A DNA stretch of 64,000 bases from Pseudoteredinibacter isoporae_A (GCF_040372805.1 NZ_BAABWJ010000012.1:52939-116938), one strand, 5' to 3'. Positions 43,741 through 52,925 are shown, numbered from the stretch's first letter. Translations and numbers: made by a program. The notes: a model not told the origin generated them from the sequence alone.

Positions 43741-44405
43741 GTTAGGTTCTGATTTGTCGGTGTTCTTATGAGTGTTTTTATTAATGGTAAGCCGATTATT
43801 AAAGATAGTGGGCAATAATATGAGCATTCAGCAAAAAGGGCCTGCGGTTACTAACCTACCAGTCCTTTCGGAATAGCGGTAGCTAGAGGGGACGGACCTG
43901 AACCGCCGCCCTGTCCCTTGATGGTGGTTTTGTATCGATGTGATAGGGGCTTCAGAGGTGTTTACAGCCTCAAATTGCTTCAATTCGTCTGCAAAAGTGG
44001 ACAGTCCAGTGGAATTTTGCCTGATTTGCTATTCAACTCTATATCTAGGAATCCATCTCATTCCCATTACAAGCTAGGTGGAAATTCACTTATTGAAACG
44101 TTTTGGTTACTAGTGAAGCATCATCGGTATTCCTCTTCACAAAGGTTTGGAAAATCGAGTGTGCTATCTGGAAGCTATTTTTCAATGATGACGAAATCTA
44201 ATAAGCCTCAAGCTACTATTCCTTAGTAGTATTTAAGTTTTCCCTTATTGATTGCTAATCTAGGCGACATCCTTTGTTGATGATGTTTTTTGACTGTTTG
44301 TTAAAGCCTTTTAGTTGATTGGCTTGGCTGCTTTCTATCCAGTTCCCGTAAAGAAAAAGAAGATTTAGGCGATATATAGAATAATAACTCTCTGGAACCC
44401 TCGAA
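43741..44405. other. intergenic region with a tRNA-3'-end-like fragment
   Basis: GAATAGCGGTAGCTAGAGGG at 43871-43890, continuing GACGGACCTGAACCGCCGCC, reads on the minus strand like the T-arm and acceptor end of a tRNA (GGTTCAGGTCCGTCC, TAGCTACC), but no anticodon arm precedes it. A very similar GAATAGTGGTAGCTAG lies at 52821. ORFs of up to about 100 codons here lack ribosome binding sites or family signals. Confidence 0.4.
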
Positions 44406-44885
44406 ATGTCTAAACTGAGAATCTATCTCATCAACCCTCGATGCGGTGGGTTTAGCTTTCTTGAATTGATTGTCACTGTAGCTATTATTTCTGTATTGGC
44501 GATGTTTGCGTTTGATTCCTACAGAGAGCGTAGAGAAAAAACCGATAGGCTTCGGGCAGCAGCAGATATTGCTATGATTCAAAGTAAAGTCAATAATTAC
44601 TACATGGAGACTATGGAGTTACCGGATAGCCTTAATGAAATAAACATAAGTGGAATTGAGAAAGATCCATGGGGAACACCTTATGTATATGTGAAGCTAG
44701 CAGATATTAAGGGAAATGGAGGGGCTCGAAAAGATAAGAATCTGGTACCAATAAACACCGATTATGACTTGTATAGCAAAGGACCCGACAAAGAAAGTAG
44801 AAACGCTTTAACAGCGAAGGTGAGCAGGGATGATATTATTCGAGCGAACAATGGAGGTTTTATAGGTTTAGCTGAGGATTATTAA
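44406..44885 (+). CDS. type II secretion/type IV pseudopilin-like protein
   Basis: A 159-residue protein with a prepilin signal: a 15-residue basic leader (MSKLRIYLINPRCGG), then FSFLELIVTVAIISVLAMFA with the Glu at +5 after the peptidase site. The C-terminal part matches GspG-like major pseudopilins (KDPWGTPYVYVK and YDLYSKGPDK, the Ca-binding loop region). No other secretion genes are nearby. Its stop codon overlaps the start of the GGDEF-EAL gene (TAATG), so the two are co-translated. Confidence 0.82.
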   Translation: MSKLRIYLINPRCGGFSFLELIVTVAIISVLAMFAFDSYRERREKTDRLRAAADIAMIQSKVNNYYMETMELPDSLNEINISGIEKDPWGTPYVYVKLADIKGNGGARKDKNLVPINTDYDLYSKGPDKESRNALTAKVSRDDIIRANNGGFIGLAEDY

Positions 44886-47575
44886 TGCGCCCGGATATTG
44901 CTAAGACTTTTAACACTAGCTTTGCAAGTCGCCTTTTCAAACTGATTGTTCTTTTATCTGTATTACCTTCCTTTGTAACAATTTCTTCGGTAGCCTATAA
45001 CGAAAGCGAACGTGTACAAGAAGTAGAGAAAGAACTTAATCATCAAAACCTGAAATCCATTGTTCTTAATGGCTTGAAAATATTGGAATTATACAGATCA
45101 GATTCTTCTAATATTCTTAGGGAACATTATCTGCAACAGTATGAACTTTCAAAATCTCTGGCTGAAAAATCAAAGTTTAAAGACATAATTATATTTGATG
45201 GGGAAAGCTATTCAAATTTAAAGAAGGGTCAGGAGAAGAATGGTAAATATTTGAATTCAGGAAGGGTAGAGATCGATGATCATATTTTTCTTGAAGGAAG
45301 ACAGGAAAGATTTTCAGAAAGTATTTTTAATATATCTGTGTCTCTAAATTTATTTGATATTTGGCATCATACTGTTCTTGCGGACAGTCAAGTGCTGTGT
45401 GTTTTGACAGATGAAAAGTCTAGTGTTTCATGCACTAATTCAAATGGTCTAATTTATTCTGGGAATATGAATAGTGTTTTTGAGGGGGCAGCGGTACTCG
45501 CCTCTTGGAATTTGTTCATGCCGGGGTATGGGGATTCTGAGCAAATATCATTTTATCTATTGTCTACAAGATTACCAAGTGTATCTATACTTCCATCGAA
45601 AGCGTTTAGTTATACTGCCCTGTTTTATATTCTTTCGAACTTGGTTTTCGTATTCCTCTTAATTCAATTGCTGAGAAAGTATACTAAGCCTATTGACAGA
45701 ATAAAGGATATTCAAAATCAAGTTGACCCTAATTCCTCAAATTTGATGGATAATGAATTGAGGGGAATAGGCGACTCCTTGATTAGTATGAATAGCGCGT
45801 TATCCAGAAAAGTTGAGACGCTGTCAGTTATTAAAGAGGTTAGTGAGGCGTCGTTTCAAGAAAAGTCGAATTTATCTGAAAATCTAATCGTCGGCATGTT
45901 GGCAATGGATTCAATATCTGCATGCGCATTTTTCGAAATTGAAAACAACTTGCCCAAATGCCTATACTTTTTAGGTGAGAATTCAGGTTTGGAATTGCAT
46001 TTTGAGGATCTTGATGAAAAGCTAAATCGTATTGAAAATTTTGGGATAAATTCACCTCTAATTTCCCGGGAAGTAGGAGAAGCTTTAGGATGTTCGGTTT
46101 TCTCTTCATCGAATTCAGTGGAAAAGTTTGTCGTTAATTCTGGCAACTCACAATACGGCATATTGTTGTGCGAGCTTTCATCACTGATGAATGATGATTC
46201 ATGGCATCATATTTATGATGTTATTGGATACTCAAAGCTGGCATTCCAAGCAAAGGATCGAGGGGATCAGCTTAAATATAGAGCGAACAATGATGTTTTA
46301 ACAGGTCTTTTGAATCGGGAGCGTATGGGGGAATTGGTTACTAAAAACCTCAAGGATCATAAAGGACTTTCTTGTTTTATCTTTATAGATTTAGATAATT
46401 TCAAATTTATTAATGATTCTAAGGGGCATGCGGTCGGAGATAATGCATTAAAAATTGTAGCCAGCTTGTTACGTACTTGTCTCCATGGGGAGGAAGCGTT
46501 AATTTCTCGATTCGGGGGGGATGAGTTTAATGTCTTTCTAAAACGGGTCAATTCAGAAGCCAAGGCTCTTTATGTGGCCAGACTAATATTGGATGAAATT
46601 TTAAATTATTCCGAAATAGAGAGTATAAAGCTTTCTGCTAGCATGGGAGTAGTTTTGAGTGAGTCAGAATCAACTTACGAAGAGCTATTAAGGCAGTCGG
46701 ATATAGCGATGTATTCGGCTAAAGGACATGGAAAATCTCGCTTTTCTGTATACACACCTCAACTAGACGTCGAGGCGAAAGAGCGTGCTGAATTGGATGG
46801 CTTTGTGGGGGCACTTGATTGTCGCACTCAGTTGGATGTTGTTTTTCAGCCTAAGGTCGATCGAGCTGGATTAGTTTCTGGTTTTGAAGCTTTATCTAGG
46901 TTTAAGTCGGATAGTCGGGATTGGCCCCCTTTTGATGTCATTAGCCATGCAGAGCAAACCGGGAAAATTATGGATATTGGTTATGCGGTGTTTAGAAGAG
47001 TCTGCTCTGAGCTCGTAGACTGGAAGAAATTTGACATTCCATGTGTTCCAGTCTCCGTGAATGTTTCTCCTGTTCAATTGCAAGACTCTAGTTTTGCTAA
47101 ATCTGTGTTGAATATATGTGTAGATCAATCAGTTCGGCCAAATCAGATTGAAATTGAAATAACTGAAAGTGAGCTAATCGAGTTGGGTGGGCTTGCTTCT
47201 GCATCCATACGGGAGCTACATCAGTTCGGGTTTAAATTAATTTTAGATGATTTTGGTACAGGCTATTCTAGTTTCTCTTATCTATCAGAGCTACCATTTA
47301 GCGGTCTGAAAGTTGATAAATCTCTCACCGAAAAGCTTATAGAAAGCGATAAGCATCGAACGATATTGGAGGCCATTGTCAAAATGGCTCATCATATGAA
47401 TATGAAAGTGACTGTTGAGGGGGTCGAGTCGGAGAGCGAAAAGGATTTGGTGAATAAAGTTGGCTCCGATGACATTCAAGGCTACTTTTTTAGCCGTCCT
47501 CTTGATGTTAGTTCTGCTCGGAATTACTTAGTCGATGTGGGTGCAGCCAATATGACTGATGGTGTGTGCCTGTAA
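44885..47575 (+). CDS. membrane GGDEF-EAL cyclic di-GMP protein
   Basis: An 896-residue protein. A first membrane span (LFKLIVLLSVLPSFVTISSV) leads to a periplasmic part of about 220 residues and a second span (ALFYILSNLVFVFLLIQLL). A HAMP-like linker and GAF-like region follow, then GGDEF (544-548) and EAL (668-670). The EAL domain keeps NVSPVQLQ, EITESELIE, LDDFGTGYSS, KVDK and EGVE, so phosphodiesterase activity is likely. The cyclase motif is intact but without an RxxD inhibitory site. The one-base overlap with the pseudopilin gene suggests a joint role in pilus or secretion control. Confidence 0.9.
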   Translation: MRPDIAKTFNTSFASRLFKLIVLLSVLPSFVTISSVAYNESERVQEVEKELNHQNLKSIVLNGLKILELYRSDSSNILREHYLQQYELSKSLAEKSKFKDIIIFDGESYSNLKKGQEKNGKYLNSGRVEIDDHIFLEGRQERFSESIFNISVSLNLFDIWHHTVLADSQVLCVLTDEKSSVSCTNSNGLIYSGNMNSVFEGAAVLASWNLFMPGYGDSEQISFYLLSTRLPSVSILPSKAFSYTALFYILSNLVFVFLLIQLLRKYTKPIDRIKDIQNQVDPNSSNLMDNELRGIGDSLISMNSALSRKVETLSVIKEVSEASFQEKSNLSENLIVGMLAMDSISACAFFEIENNLPKCLYFLGENSGLELHFEDLDEKLNRIENFGINSPLISREVGEALGCSVFSSSNSVEKFVVNSGNSQYGILLCELSSLMNDDSWHHIYDVIGYSKLAFQAKDRGDQLKYRANNDVLTGLLNRERMGELVTKNLKDHKGLSCFIFIDLDNFKFINDSKGHAVGDNALKIVASLLRTCLHGEEALISRFGGDEFNVFLKRVNSEAKALYVARLILDEILNYSEIESIKLSASMGVVLSESESTYEELLRQSDIAMYSAKGHGKSRFSVYTPQLDVEAKERAELDGFVGALDCRTQLDVVFQPKVDRAGLVSGFEALSRFKSDSRDWPPFDVISHAEQTGKIMDIGYAVFRRVCSELVDWKKFDIPCVPVSVNVSPVQLQDSSFAKSVLNICVDQSVRPNQIEIEITESELIELGGLASASIRELHQFGFKLILDDFGTGYSSFSYLSELPFSGLKVDKSLTEKLIESDKHRTILEAIVKMAHHMNMKVTVEGVESESEKDLVNKVGSDDIQGYFFSRPLDVSSARNYLVDVGAANMTDGVCL

Positions 47576-47656
47576 CTAGCCTAGCGATACTGGTTGGATA
47601 ATAAAAAGGTATACGAAGAGGAAAAAATACAACACTAATATAGTAGCTGAAAGCGC

Positions 47657-47761
47657 TTAGAGTGTTTGCTGATTTTTTAAAATGCTTTCAATTTTATCTA
47701 ATCTTTCTCTTAGTGATTTGATTTCCGAGCCTAACTCGAAACTGTATCCCGTCAGCCCCAT
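47657..47761 (-). pseudogene. 3' fragment of a coiled-coil gene beside the IS
   Basis: A minus-strand frame reading MGLTGYSFELGSEIKSLRER and then LDKIESILKNQQTL has strong heptad character. The frame stays open upstream (QSGYLVH) up to the IS left end at 47784. It is probably the C-terminal end of a small gene cut off by the IS insertion. Its 5' part is not found beyond the IS. Confidence 0.4.
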
Positions 47762-47826
47762 GTGGACCAAATAGCCTGATTGCTTAAGAGACACATTTCG
47801 TTCATCGTTAACCCCAAGAGGATGTA

Positions 47827-48187
47827 ATGATGACTAAGAAAAGCAGCGTTGAAAAAACCGTAAGGGATATCCGCCGCCACACCCGAAAGAAATACTCAGC
47901 AGAGGAAAAAATCGTATCGTACTCGAAGGCCTTCGTGGTGAAGATACGATTGCAGAACTTTGCCGCAAGGAAGGTATTAATCCCAATGTTTATTATCGTT
48001 GGTCAAAAGACTTTATGGAGCTGGCAAGAAGCGCTTATCAGGCGATACTGTTCGCGAAGCAAACTCAGAAGAAGTTAAAGAATTGCGTGCTGAATCAGCT
48101 GCTCTAAAGGAAACCCTGGGCGAGCTCGTTATGGAGAACAAGCTACTCAAAAAAAGCGTGCTCGGAGATGGGGAGGACGGTATATGA
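47827..48187 (+). pseudogene. IS3 OrfA with two frameshifts
   Basis: It starts MMTKKSSVEKTVRDIRRHTR and KKYSAEEKI, then loses frame near 47910. The middle part (ELCRKEGINPNVYYRW) is in a second frame. The last part (GAGKKRLSGDTVREANSEEV and LLKKSVLGDGEDG) is in a third, from about 48013. Each break fits one missing base. The intact form is a helix-turn-helix protein with a leucine zipper that guides transposase. Its stop overlaps the orfB start (ATGA). Confidence 0.82.
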
Positions 48188-49179
48188 GGTACTGCGCTGC
48201 TGATAAATACGAAATTATTCAACTGGTACAAAACTCTGATTTGCCGGTTCGCCAGACGCTGGATCGTCTGAATATTCACAAATCCACATTCTATAATTGG
48301 TTGGGCCGTTATCAAGAACACGGTTTTGATGGGCTTGAGGATACGAAGCCGATTCCACAAACCGTGTGGAACAAAGTCTCTGAGGAGCATCGTGCTGCGG
48401 TGATCGACTTAGCACTGGATAGGCCTGAATTGTCACCTCGGGAGCTGGCTGTACGCTATACCGATAAAAAGCGCTACTTTATCTCAGAGTCCAGTGTTTA
48501 TCGGCTGCTCAAAGAGCATGATCTTATTACAAGCCCTGCGTATATCCTAATGAAAGCTTCAGATAAGTACCAGAAGCCAACTCAGAAAGTCAATGAAATG
48601 TGGCAAACAGACTTTACCTATTTCAAGATTATCGGTTGGGGTTGGTATTACCTGTCCACCGTACTGGATGATTATTCTCGTTTTATTGTGTCATGGCGTT
48701 TATGTAAAACCATGAGCGCTAGCGATGTTAGTGAAACTCTCGACGATGCATTACGCTTCACAGGCCTTGATAGTGTAGAGGTGGATCACAAACTACGCTT
48801 ATTGAGTGACAATGGCCCTTGCTATGTCTCAGGTGAGCTTGCAGAGTATCTAAAAGACCGAGGAATGTCGCATACGCGAGGCAGGCCCTACCACCCTCAA
48901 ACTCAGGGTAAGATTGAGCGATGGCATCGTTCAATGAAAAATCAGATTCTGCTGGATAATTATTACTTTACCGGCGAGCTGGAAGAGCAAATTCGAAAGT
49001 TCATTAGCTATTACAATTATGAACGCTATCATGAATCACTAAACAATCTGACACCTGCCGATGTATTCTACGGTAGAGCTAATGAAGTGTTAGATGAGCG
49101 AGAACATATTAAGCAAAATACAATGGCACTGCGAAAGCGGATGCATTACGATAAGCAGCGATTGAATTTAGTACAATAG
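48184..49179 (+). CDS. IS3-family transposase OrfB (DDE integrase)
   Basis: A 331-residue intact transposase with an N-terminal helix-turn-helix region, HTH_21-like segment and rve catalytic core: first Asp in WQTDFTY, second Asp in LLSDNGPCYVSGE, Glu in QGKIERWHRS, and the closing YYNYERYHESLNNLTPADVF. It cuts and joins the ends of the element as a fusion with OrfA. It has its own ATG overlapping the end of orfA. Confidence 0.92.
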   Translation: MRYCAADKYEIIQLVQNSDLPVRQTLDRLNIHKSTFYNWLGRYQEHGFDGLEDTKPIPQTVWNKVSEEHRAAVIDLALDRPELSPRELAVRYTDKKRYFISESSVYRLLKEHDLITSPAYILMKASDKYQKPTQKVNEMWQTDFTYFKIIGWGWYYLSTVLDDYSRFIVSWRLCKTMSASDVSETLDDALRFTGLDSVEVDHKLRLLSDNGPCYVSGELAEYLKDRGMSHTRGRPYHPQTQGKIERWHRSMKNQILLDNYYFTGELEEQIRKFISYYNYERYHESLNNLTPADVFYGRANEVLDEREHIKQNTMALRKRMHYDKQRLNLVQ

Positions 49180-49316
49180 ATGAAGGAAATTGTCTCTTAG
49201 ATTTTCCAGTATTGAGTCCAAAAGGTTCTGACTATATACAGGCTGGATTACAAGGTGTCGTTCGGTACACTCGCGAGTTAATAAGCTTTGCCGCTGACTG
49301 CTTTCTATTTGGGATT

Positions 49317-51857
49317 ATGGCTAGAGTGAATATGGATATCATCTTAAATCTATATATTTTATTAAACAGTGTTTTAGAGGCTACTTGCCATGGTTTTTCA
49401 TCGCTGGATCCGCACGTAGTAAGGGAGTTTATTCCCCATAGCTACACTCTCATTGCGGGGTTTGTTGCCATAGGTATTCCTCTTGGAGTCCAGTCGGTTT
49501 CCCGTGCCGTTGAAAAATACAAATCTGAGTATCTAGTTGGATATCTTACCTCTTGGTATAGGCTTAATCCTACGCGGATTTACTGGGCTTCATTGTTGTA
49601 TGTATTGTTGTCTACTATTTTTCTTTTTGTTATTCCTGAGTCGGGAGAGCATGAATCTTACCAATGTCCTAATTGGGTTTATCTCTTCGCATGGCTGATC
49701 GCTGGTGGTTTCACTCTTTTTTTCCTATTCATGGGGGGATGGTATGCCCACTTGATAAAGCAAACACAAAAGAAGCCTTCGGAGATATTTGATGAACTGC
49801 TAGAGGAGTTTCCGTCGACAACAGGTGGAGAAAAAAATTTAAATCCAATGTGCAGGGATAAATTGCAGGCTAGAATTAGCCTCTATCGAGAAGTGGTGCG
49901 AGACAATCCGGCTGAAGCTCAATTTGGCGGTAGGATTGATTCATTAATACCATACGTAATAACTTTGCTGTATTTCAACAAGAGTTGGGTTTCGCCTTTG
50001 GGAAGGCAGGATTGGTCTGTGTTTATTTTTGCTATCCGGACCTTTTTTCATTTATCAAATTTTGGAAAGAGTAATGATAGGGGGCTTTATTTTTCATCGC
50101 AACGAAGGAGTTTCGAGCTTTTAGGGCTGCTCCTTAAACACCCCGATTACTCCAATTTGTGTGAGCCATGGGTGAGTGATTGGAAGCTGGAAATATTTCA
50201 AATGACTAGTGAGATATATGACCAGGCGGAGAGACAAAACTATTCACCCAGCTTGAGTGGTGACTTATTTGCAGAAGGGGAGTGGTGTCGAGACTTTTTT
50301 CATATTGTATCTACAGATGTTATGCCTCACTCCCAGGGATTGCGGGCCGGTTTGAATCTATGGGAAGACATATGTAGATGTGCTGCAGAAAAACACCCTC
50401 ATAGGCTTAAACCTCTTTTTAGGAACCTTAGAGAATATTGCACTAGCAGTACTCGTGTTGCCATAAGACCGCCTATCTTCTATGGGCCAGAACCTGTTTG
50501 GTATGGCCAATGGCTAGAATTGTTCAATGAACTACCAGATTGTAATGTTGATTCTTTAGATGGTTATTTAGCAGCCTTTCAATCTTTAGATGGACATATA
50601 ACAGGCGCGGAGGGTTGGGACGCCGTGTCTGTTCAAGTCACGGGAGAAGAGCAACGAATAGAAAGTACAGTTGTCAATTTGAATGATCTGTATAAAGAAT
50701 GCATACAGGTTTCGGCTTTTGATTCCATAGCAATTTTCTTTGGTGAATGTGCAAAGTGGGGCCGGTGGAAAGAGTTAAAATCTTGCTGGTATGTTTCTCG
50801 CCCCAAAGAGAGTGTCGCGTCGTATTGTGATCATGATCTGTTTAATAGAAATCAAGGGGCGTTGCTTTACTGGATGAGTAATCACTTAGTATCTAGAAGT
50901 TTTTTCGGTCAATCGTTTGATAGACGGGATCTCTCTATTTTCGTAAACAGAGCTTGTGTTGTGTTGATTGCTGATCTAATTGACTCCTCTGGTGACATCA
51001 GTGCTAAACTTTCGTTGTCGACGGTTCGGAAGTTTAAAGATGCTAGCAGACTCGTTGGCAATCTTATCTTTGCTTCAGAGGTTTTGTGTCACCCAGAGGT
51101 GCAGGAGGCTTTTGGGTGGAGTTGTGAAAAGTCAGTAGACTTGAAGTCTAAACTCGATTGTTATCTTTCAGCTATGCAGTCTGATATTGAGAAAGGTTTG
51201 CAGGCTGAGCTCAACAGTTGTGTCCCGAATATCAAGGCGTGTCGTAAAGACAGAAATCTGTATTATGATGCATGGATGACAACAAATAATTTATTTTGGG
51301 AAAAGTTCGAACTTGCTAAGCTTTTTCGTCCGCACTTCGGAAAGTGTCTTCAAGATAATCTTATTTCTACTCCGTTTGATGTTGGCAAATCTCATTATTT
51401 TTCCTCGCGTAGTGATTCGGTAGTGGTAAAGCAGAGTTTTGGTGGGGAGGAAGTTGCGGTTAGTTTGACTGACGAGATAGTTTCAATTTTGGCTGAAGTA
51501 GCTTCTGGTAGTGTTGAGGCCATAGAGCCTGATGATGTATTGCTTATTCCATATGAGGACTTGAGGAACGACTTTTTTCAATATCTTTCAGAGTCTTTTA
51601 AAGTTAATGTTCCTAGGGATTTGGTGGTACCCATCTCATCTGGCGATGCCTTAGTTGTAAAGCCTGGGGCAGTAACCTTAGTTCTTCATGAATGGAAGGG
51701 TATGCCTTGGTCTGAAGGGGCTGCGAATAGAATTGTCGTTTACGGGTATGCTGATTTTAAGGGGCACGTCGAGGGTGTAATGTCGCTGTATTACCGATTG
51801 GAAATACACGACCCTTCAAAGATTGCAGTTCTGCCCAAACCCTTGCTGGCTTGCTGA
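49317..51857 (+). CDS. large membrane-anchored protein of unknown function
   Basis: An 846-residue protein with about four hydrophobic segments in the first 190 residues (YTLIAGFVAIGIPLGVQSVS, SLLYVLLSTIFLFVIPES, VYLFAWLIAGGFTLFFLFMG). Some 650 soluble residues follow with no motif I recognise. The reading frame is open further upstream through the IS end (TTG at 49212 possible); ATGs at 49317 and 49332 are more natural but have weak ribosome binding sites. The IS right end is 120 bp upstream, so its own promoter may have been replaced. The size, AT-rich codon use and island position would fit a defence or surface system, but nothing in the sequence proves this. Confidence 0.7.
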   Translation: MARVNMDIILNLYILLNSVLEATCHGFSSLDPHVVREFIPHSYTLIAGFVAIGIPLGVQSVSRAVEKYKSEYLVGYLTSWYRLNPTRIYWASLLYVLLSTIFLFVIPESGEHESYQCPNWVYLFAWLIAGGFTLFFLFMGGWYAHLIKQTQKKPSEIFDELLEEFPSTTGGEKNLNPMCRDKLQARISLYREVVRDNPAEAQFGGRIDSLIPYVITLLYFNKSWVSPLGRQDWSVFIFAIRTFFHLSNFGKSNDRGLYFSSQRRSFELLGLLLKHPDYSNLCEPWVSDWKLEIFQMTSEIYDQAERQNYSPSLSGDLFAEGEWCRDFFHIVSTDVMPHSQGLRAGLNLWEDICRCAAEKHPHRLKPLFRNLREYCTSSTRVAIRPPIFYGPEPVWYGQWLELFNELPDCNVDSLDGYLAAFQSLDGHITGAEGWDAVSVQVTGEEQRIESTVVNLNDLYKECIQVSAFDSIAIFFGECAKWGRWKELKSCWYVSRPKESVASYCDHDLFNRNQGALLYWMSNHLVSRSFFGQSFDRRDLSIFVNRACVVLIADLIDSSGDISAKLSLSTVRKFKDASRLVGNLIFASEVLCHPEVQEAFGWSCEKSVDLKSKLDCYLSAMQSDIEKGLQAELNSCVPNIKACRKDRNLYYDAWMTTNNLFWEKFELAKLFRPHFGKCLQDNLISTPFDVGKSHYFSSRSDSVVVKQSFGGEEVAVSLTDEIVSILAEVASGSVEAIEPDDVLLIPYEDLRNDFFQYLSESFKVNVPRDLVVPISSGDALVVKPGAVTLVLHEWKGMPWSEGAANRIVVYGYADFKGHVEGVMSLYYRLEIHDPSKIAVLPKPLLAC

Positions 51858-52119
51858 TAGGAGAGCATCAGTACGCTGTTTCTCCTTAGGCTGTTGTTTT
51901 CCGTTCACTGATATTGTTCGGTCCTGGCTTTGTTAGTCGATTTTGAATGTCTTGGTTTTAGTTTATGACGTTGCTTATAAGCAACGATACGTAGCCGCCG
52001 TTTTGAAGGTTGATTGATTAATTTTCTCTTTTAATTTAGAAGCTTAAAGTAGAAAAAGCAATTTAAGCAATTACCAATTTTTCTATATCCTTTTTGATAC
52101 CCCGTCCCCGGTGAGGAAC

Positions 52120-52248
52120 ATGAAGTTTGCGCTAATAAATGTGACAAAGGTGAATTATTCGCCTGACAGGAAAGCGCCAACGATAAAGCTGACTTTCAGA
52201 CTCGCTTATTCTTTGGTTTGGCAGCTGTTTCTATTGTCTGTTGGGTGA
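52120..52248 (+). CDS. possible 42-residue peptide
   Basis: ATG 52120 follows GTGAGGAAC, a good ribosome binding site. The product MKFALINVTKVNYSPDRKAP then TIKLTFRLAYSLVWQLFLLS has a basic middle and a hydrophobic end. No relative is recognised. Confidence 0.35.
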   Translation: MKFALINVTKVNYSPDRKAPTIKLTFRLAYSLVWQLFLLSVG

Positions 52249-52276
52249 GTAGATGAGAATAATATTCACAAAGAGT

Positions 52277-52370
52277 ATTTTTAGGGGGGGAGGGTAAATC
52301 TCATAAGTCTATTAAGGCATGACCGAAGCCCTAGTCGCGTTTTTACACCAGGTAAAATTTTTAGGGGGGG
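52277..52370 (+). repeat. two copies of ATTTTTAGGGGGGG 80 bp apart
   Basis: Identical 14-bp units at 52277-52290 and 52357-52370, each with a run of seven G. Just upstream of a gene with a strong ribosome binding site they might be protein-binding or slippage-prone sites. Confidence 0.6.
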
Positions 52371-52434
52371 TTAAGGAGTGAGTTAATAAGGATGGTCAGA
52401 CTGATTAATCAGGCCTTCAAAAGGAGGTGAGAGG

Positions 52435-52728
52435 ATGAAGAAGGGAAAGCAGAATGTATTGAGGGAGTGCCGCAAAGCTATTAGTGGACTCCGGTATGAT
52501 CTCAGGCAGTTCGAGTACAAGACTTTATTCAGGGCTAAACTGGATTTTGAGGAGGAGGGGCGAGTTCAGGAGTTGGTATTTATCGAGGAAGAAATCAGTA
52601 AAAGGCCAGAAGAGGTCGAGCGCCAAGCCAAAGCGGATAGTCGGATCAAAAGGGAGAGGGTGTTTGTGATAGCTAGATTTATCTGCAATTTGTATTCAGC
52701 AGTCAAAGCATTTGTTAGGGGTGGCTAA
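52435..52728 (+). CDS. small charged hypothetical protein
   Basis: A 97-residue basic/acidic helical protein (MKKGKQNVLRECRKAISGLR, FEEEGRVQELVFIEEEISKR) with a weakly hydrophobic C-terminal helix (VFVIARFICNLYSAVKAFVR). The ATG follows AAAGGAGGTGAGAGG, an almost ideal ribosome binding site, which makes expression credible. No family is recognised. It is isolated between the 846-residue protein and the RHS module. Confidence 0.6.
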   Translation: MKKGKQNVLRECRKAISGLRYDLRQFEYKTLFRAKLDFEEEGRVQELVFIEEEISKRPEEVERQAKADSRIKRERVFVIARFICNLYSAVKAFVRGG

Positions 52729-52836
52729 TTTTTGAGCTAAGCGGAGCCGAAATTGTGCTAGGTGTTAGACGGGAGATTGGTTTAGATATAAAAAAGGGCT
52801 TGCTAACCTGCAAACCCTTTGAATAGTGGTAGCTAG

Positions 52837-52925
52837 GGGCGGACTATCTACCATACCCGTAAACCTTTGATTTACGGTCAAATCCACCCCTACATATTAG
52901 CATTTTGTAGCAGTCTTTGTAGCAA
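52837..52925 (+). repeat. att-like direct repeat, left copy
   Basis: An 89-nt unit starting GGGCGGACTATCTACCATAC and ending TAGCATTTTGTAGCAGTCTT then TGTAGCAA, with the other copy at 61475-61563 (about 77 of 89 positions equal). It contains a perfect 7-bp stem CCGTAAA / TTTACGG and a tandem TTTGTAGCA. Directly upstream is GAATAGTGGTAGCTAG, the reverse of a tRNA acceptor end. Confidence 0.7.

Larger units (their letters stand above)
47784..49200 (+). mobile_element. IS3-family insertion sequence, about 1.42 kb
   Basis: The left end TTAAGAGACACATTTCGTTC (47784-47803, continuing ATC) and the right end GATGAAGGAAATTGTCTCTT (49179-49198, then AG) form an inverted repeat of about 22 bp with two mismatches and one gap. 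Inside are overlapping orfA and orfB, as in IS3 elements that make transposase by frameshifting. No clear target duplication is visible. orfA carries two extra frameshifts, so the copy is probably immobile. Confidence 0.85.
51858..52434. other. intergenic region with palindrome and short repeats
   Basis: A perfect 18-bp palindrome CGTTGCTTATAAGCAACG lies at 51969-51986. A small ORF (52120-52248) and two copies of ATTTTTAGGGGGGG are described separately. The area directly before the next gene holds the strong ribosome binding site AAAGGAGGTGAGAGG. Confidence 0.5.

Noticed and set aside
43851..43935. Complete tRNA gene on the minus strand
   Set aside because: Only T-arm and acceptor-like parts are visible; no D arm, anticodon arm or matching 5' acceptor strand can be placed upstream.
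43918..44226. 102-codon plus-strand ORF after the tRNA-like fragment
   Set aside because: Starts inside the tRNA-like sequence, lacks a ribosome binding site and shows no domain pattern.
52277..52370. CRISPR-like repeat pair
   Set aside because: Only two 14-bp units, no palindromic repeat, no regular spacers and no cas genes in the window.
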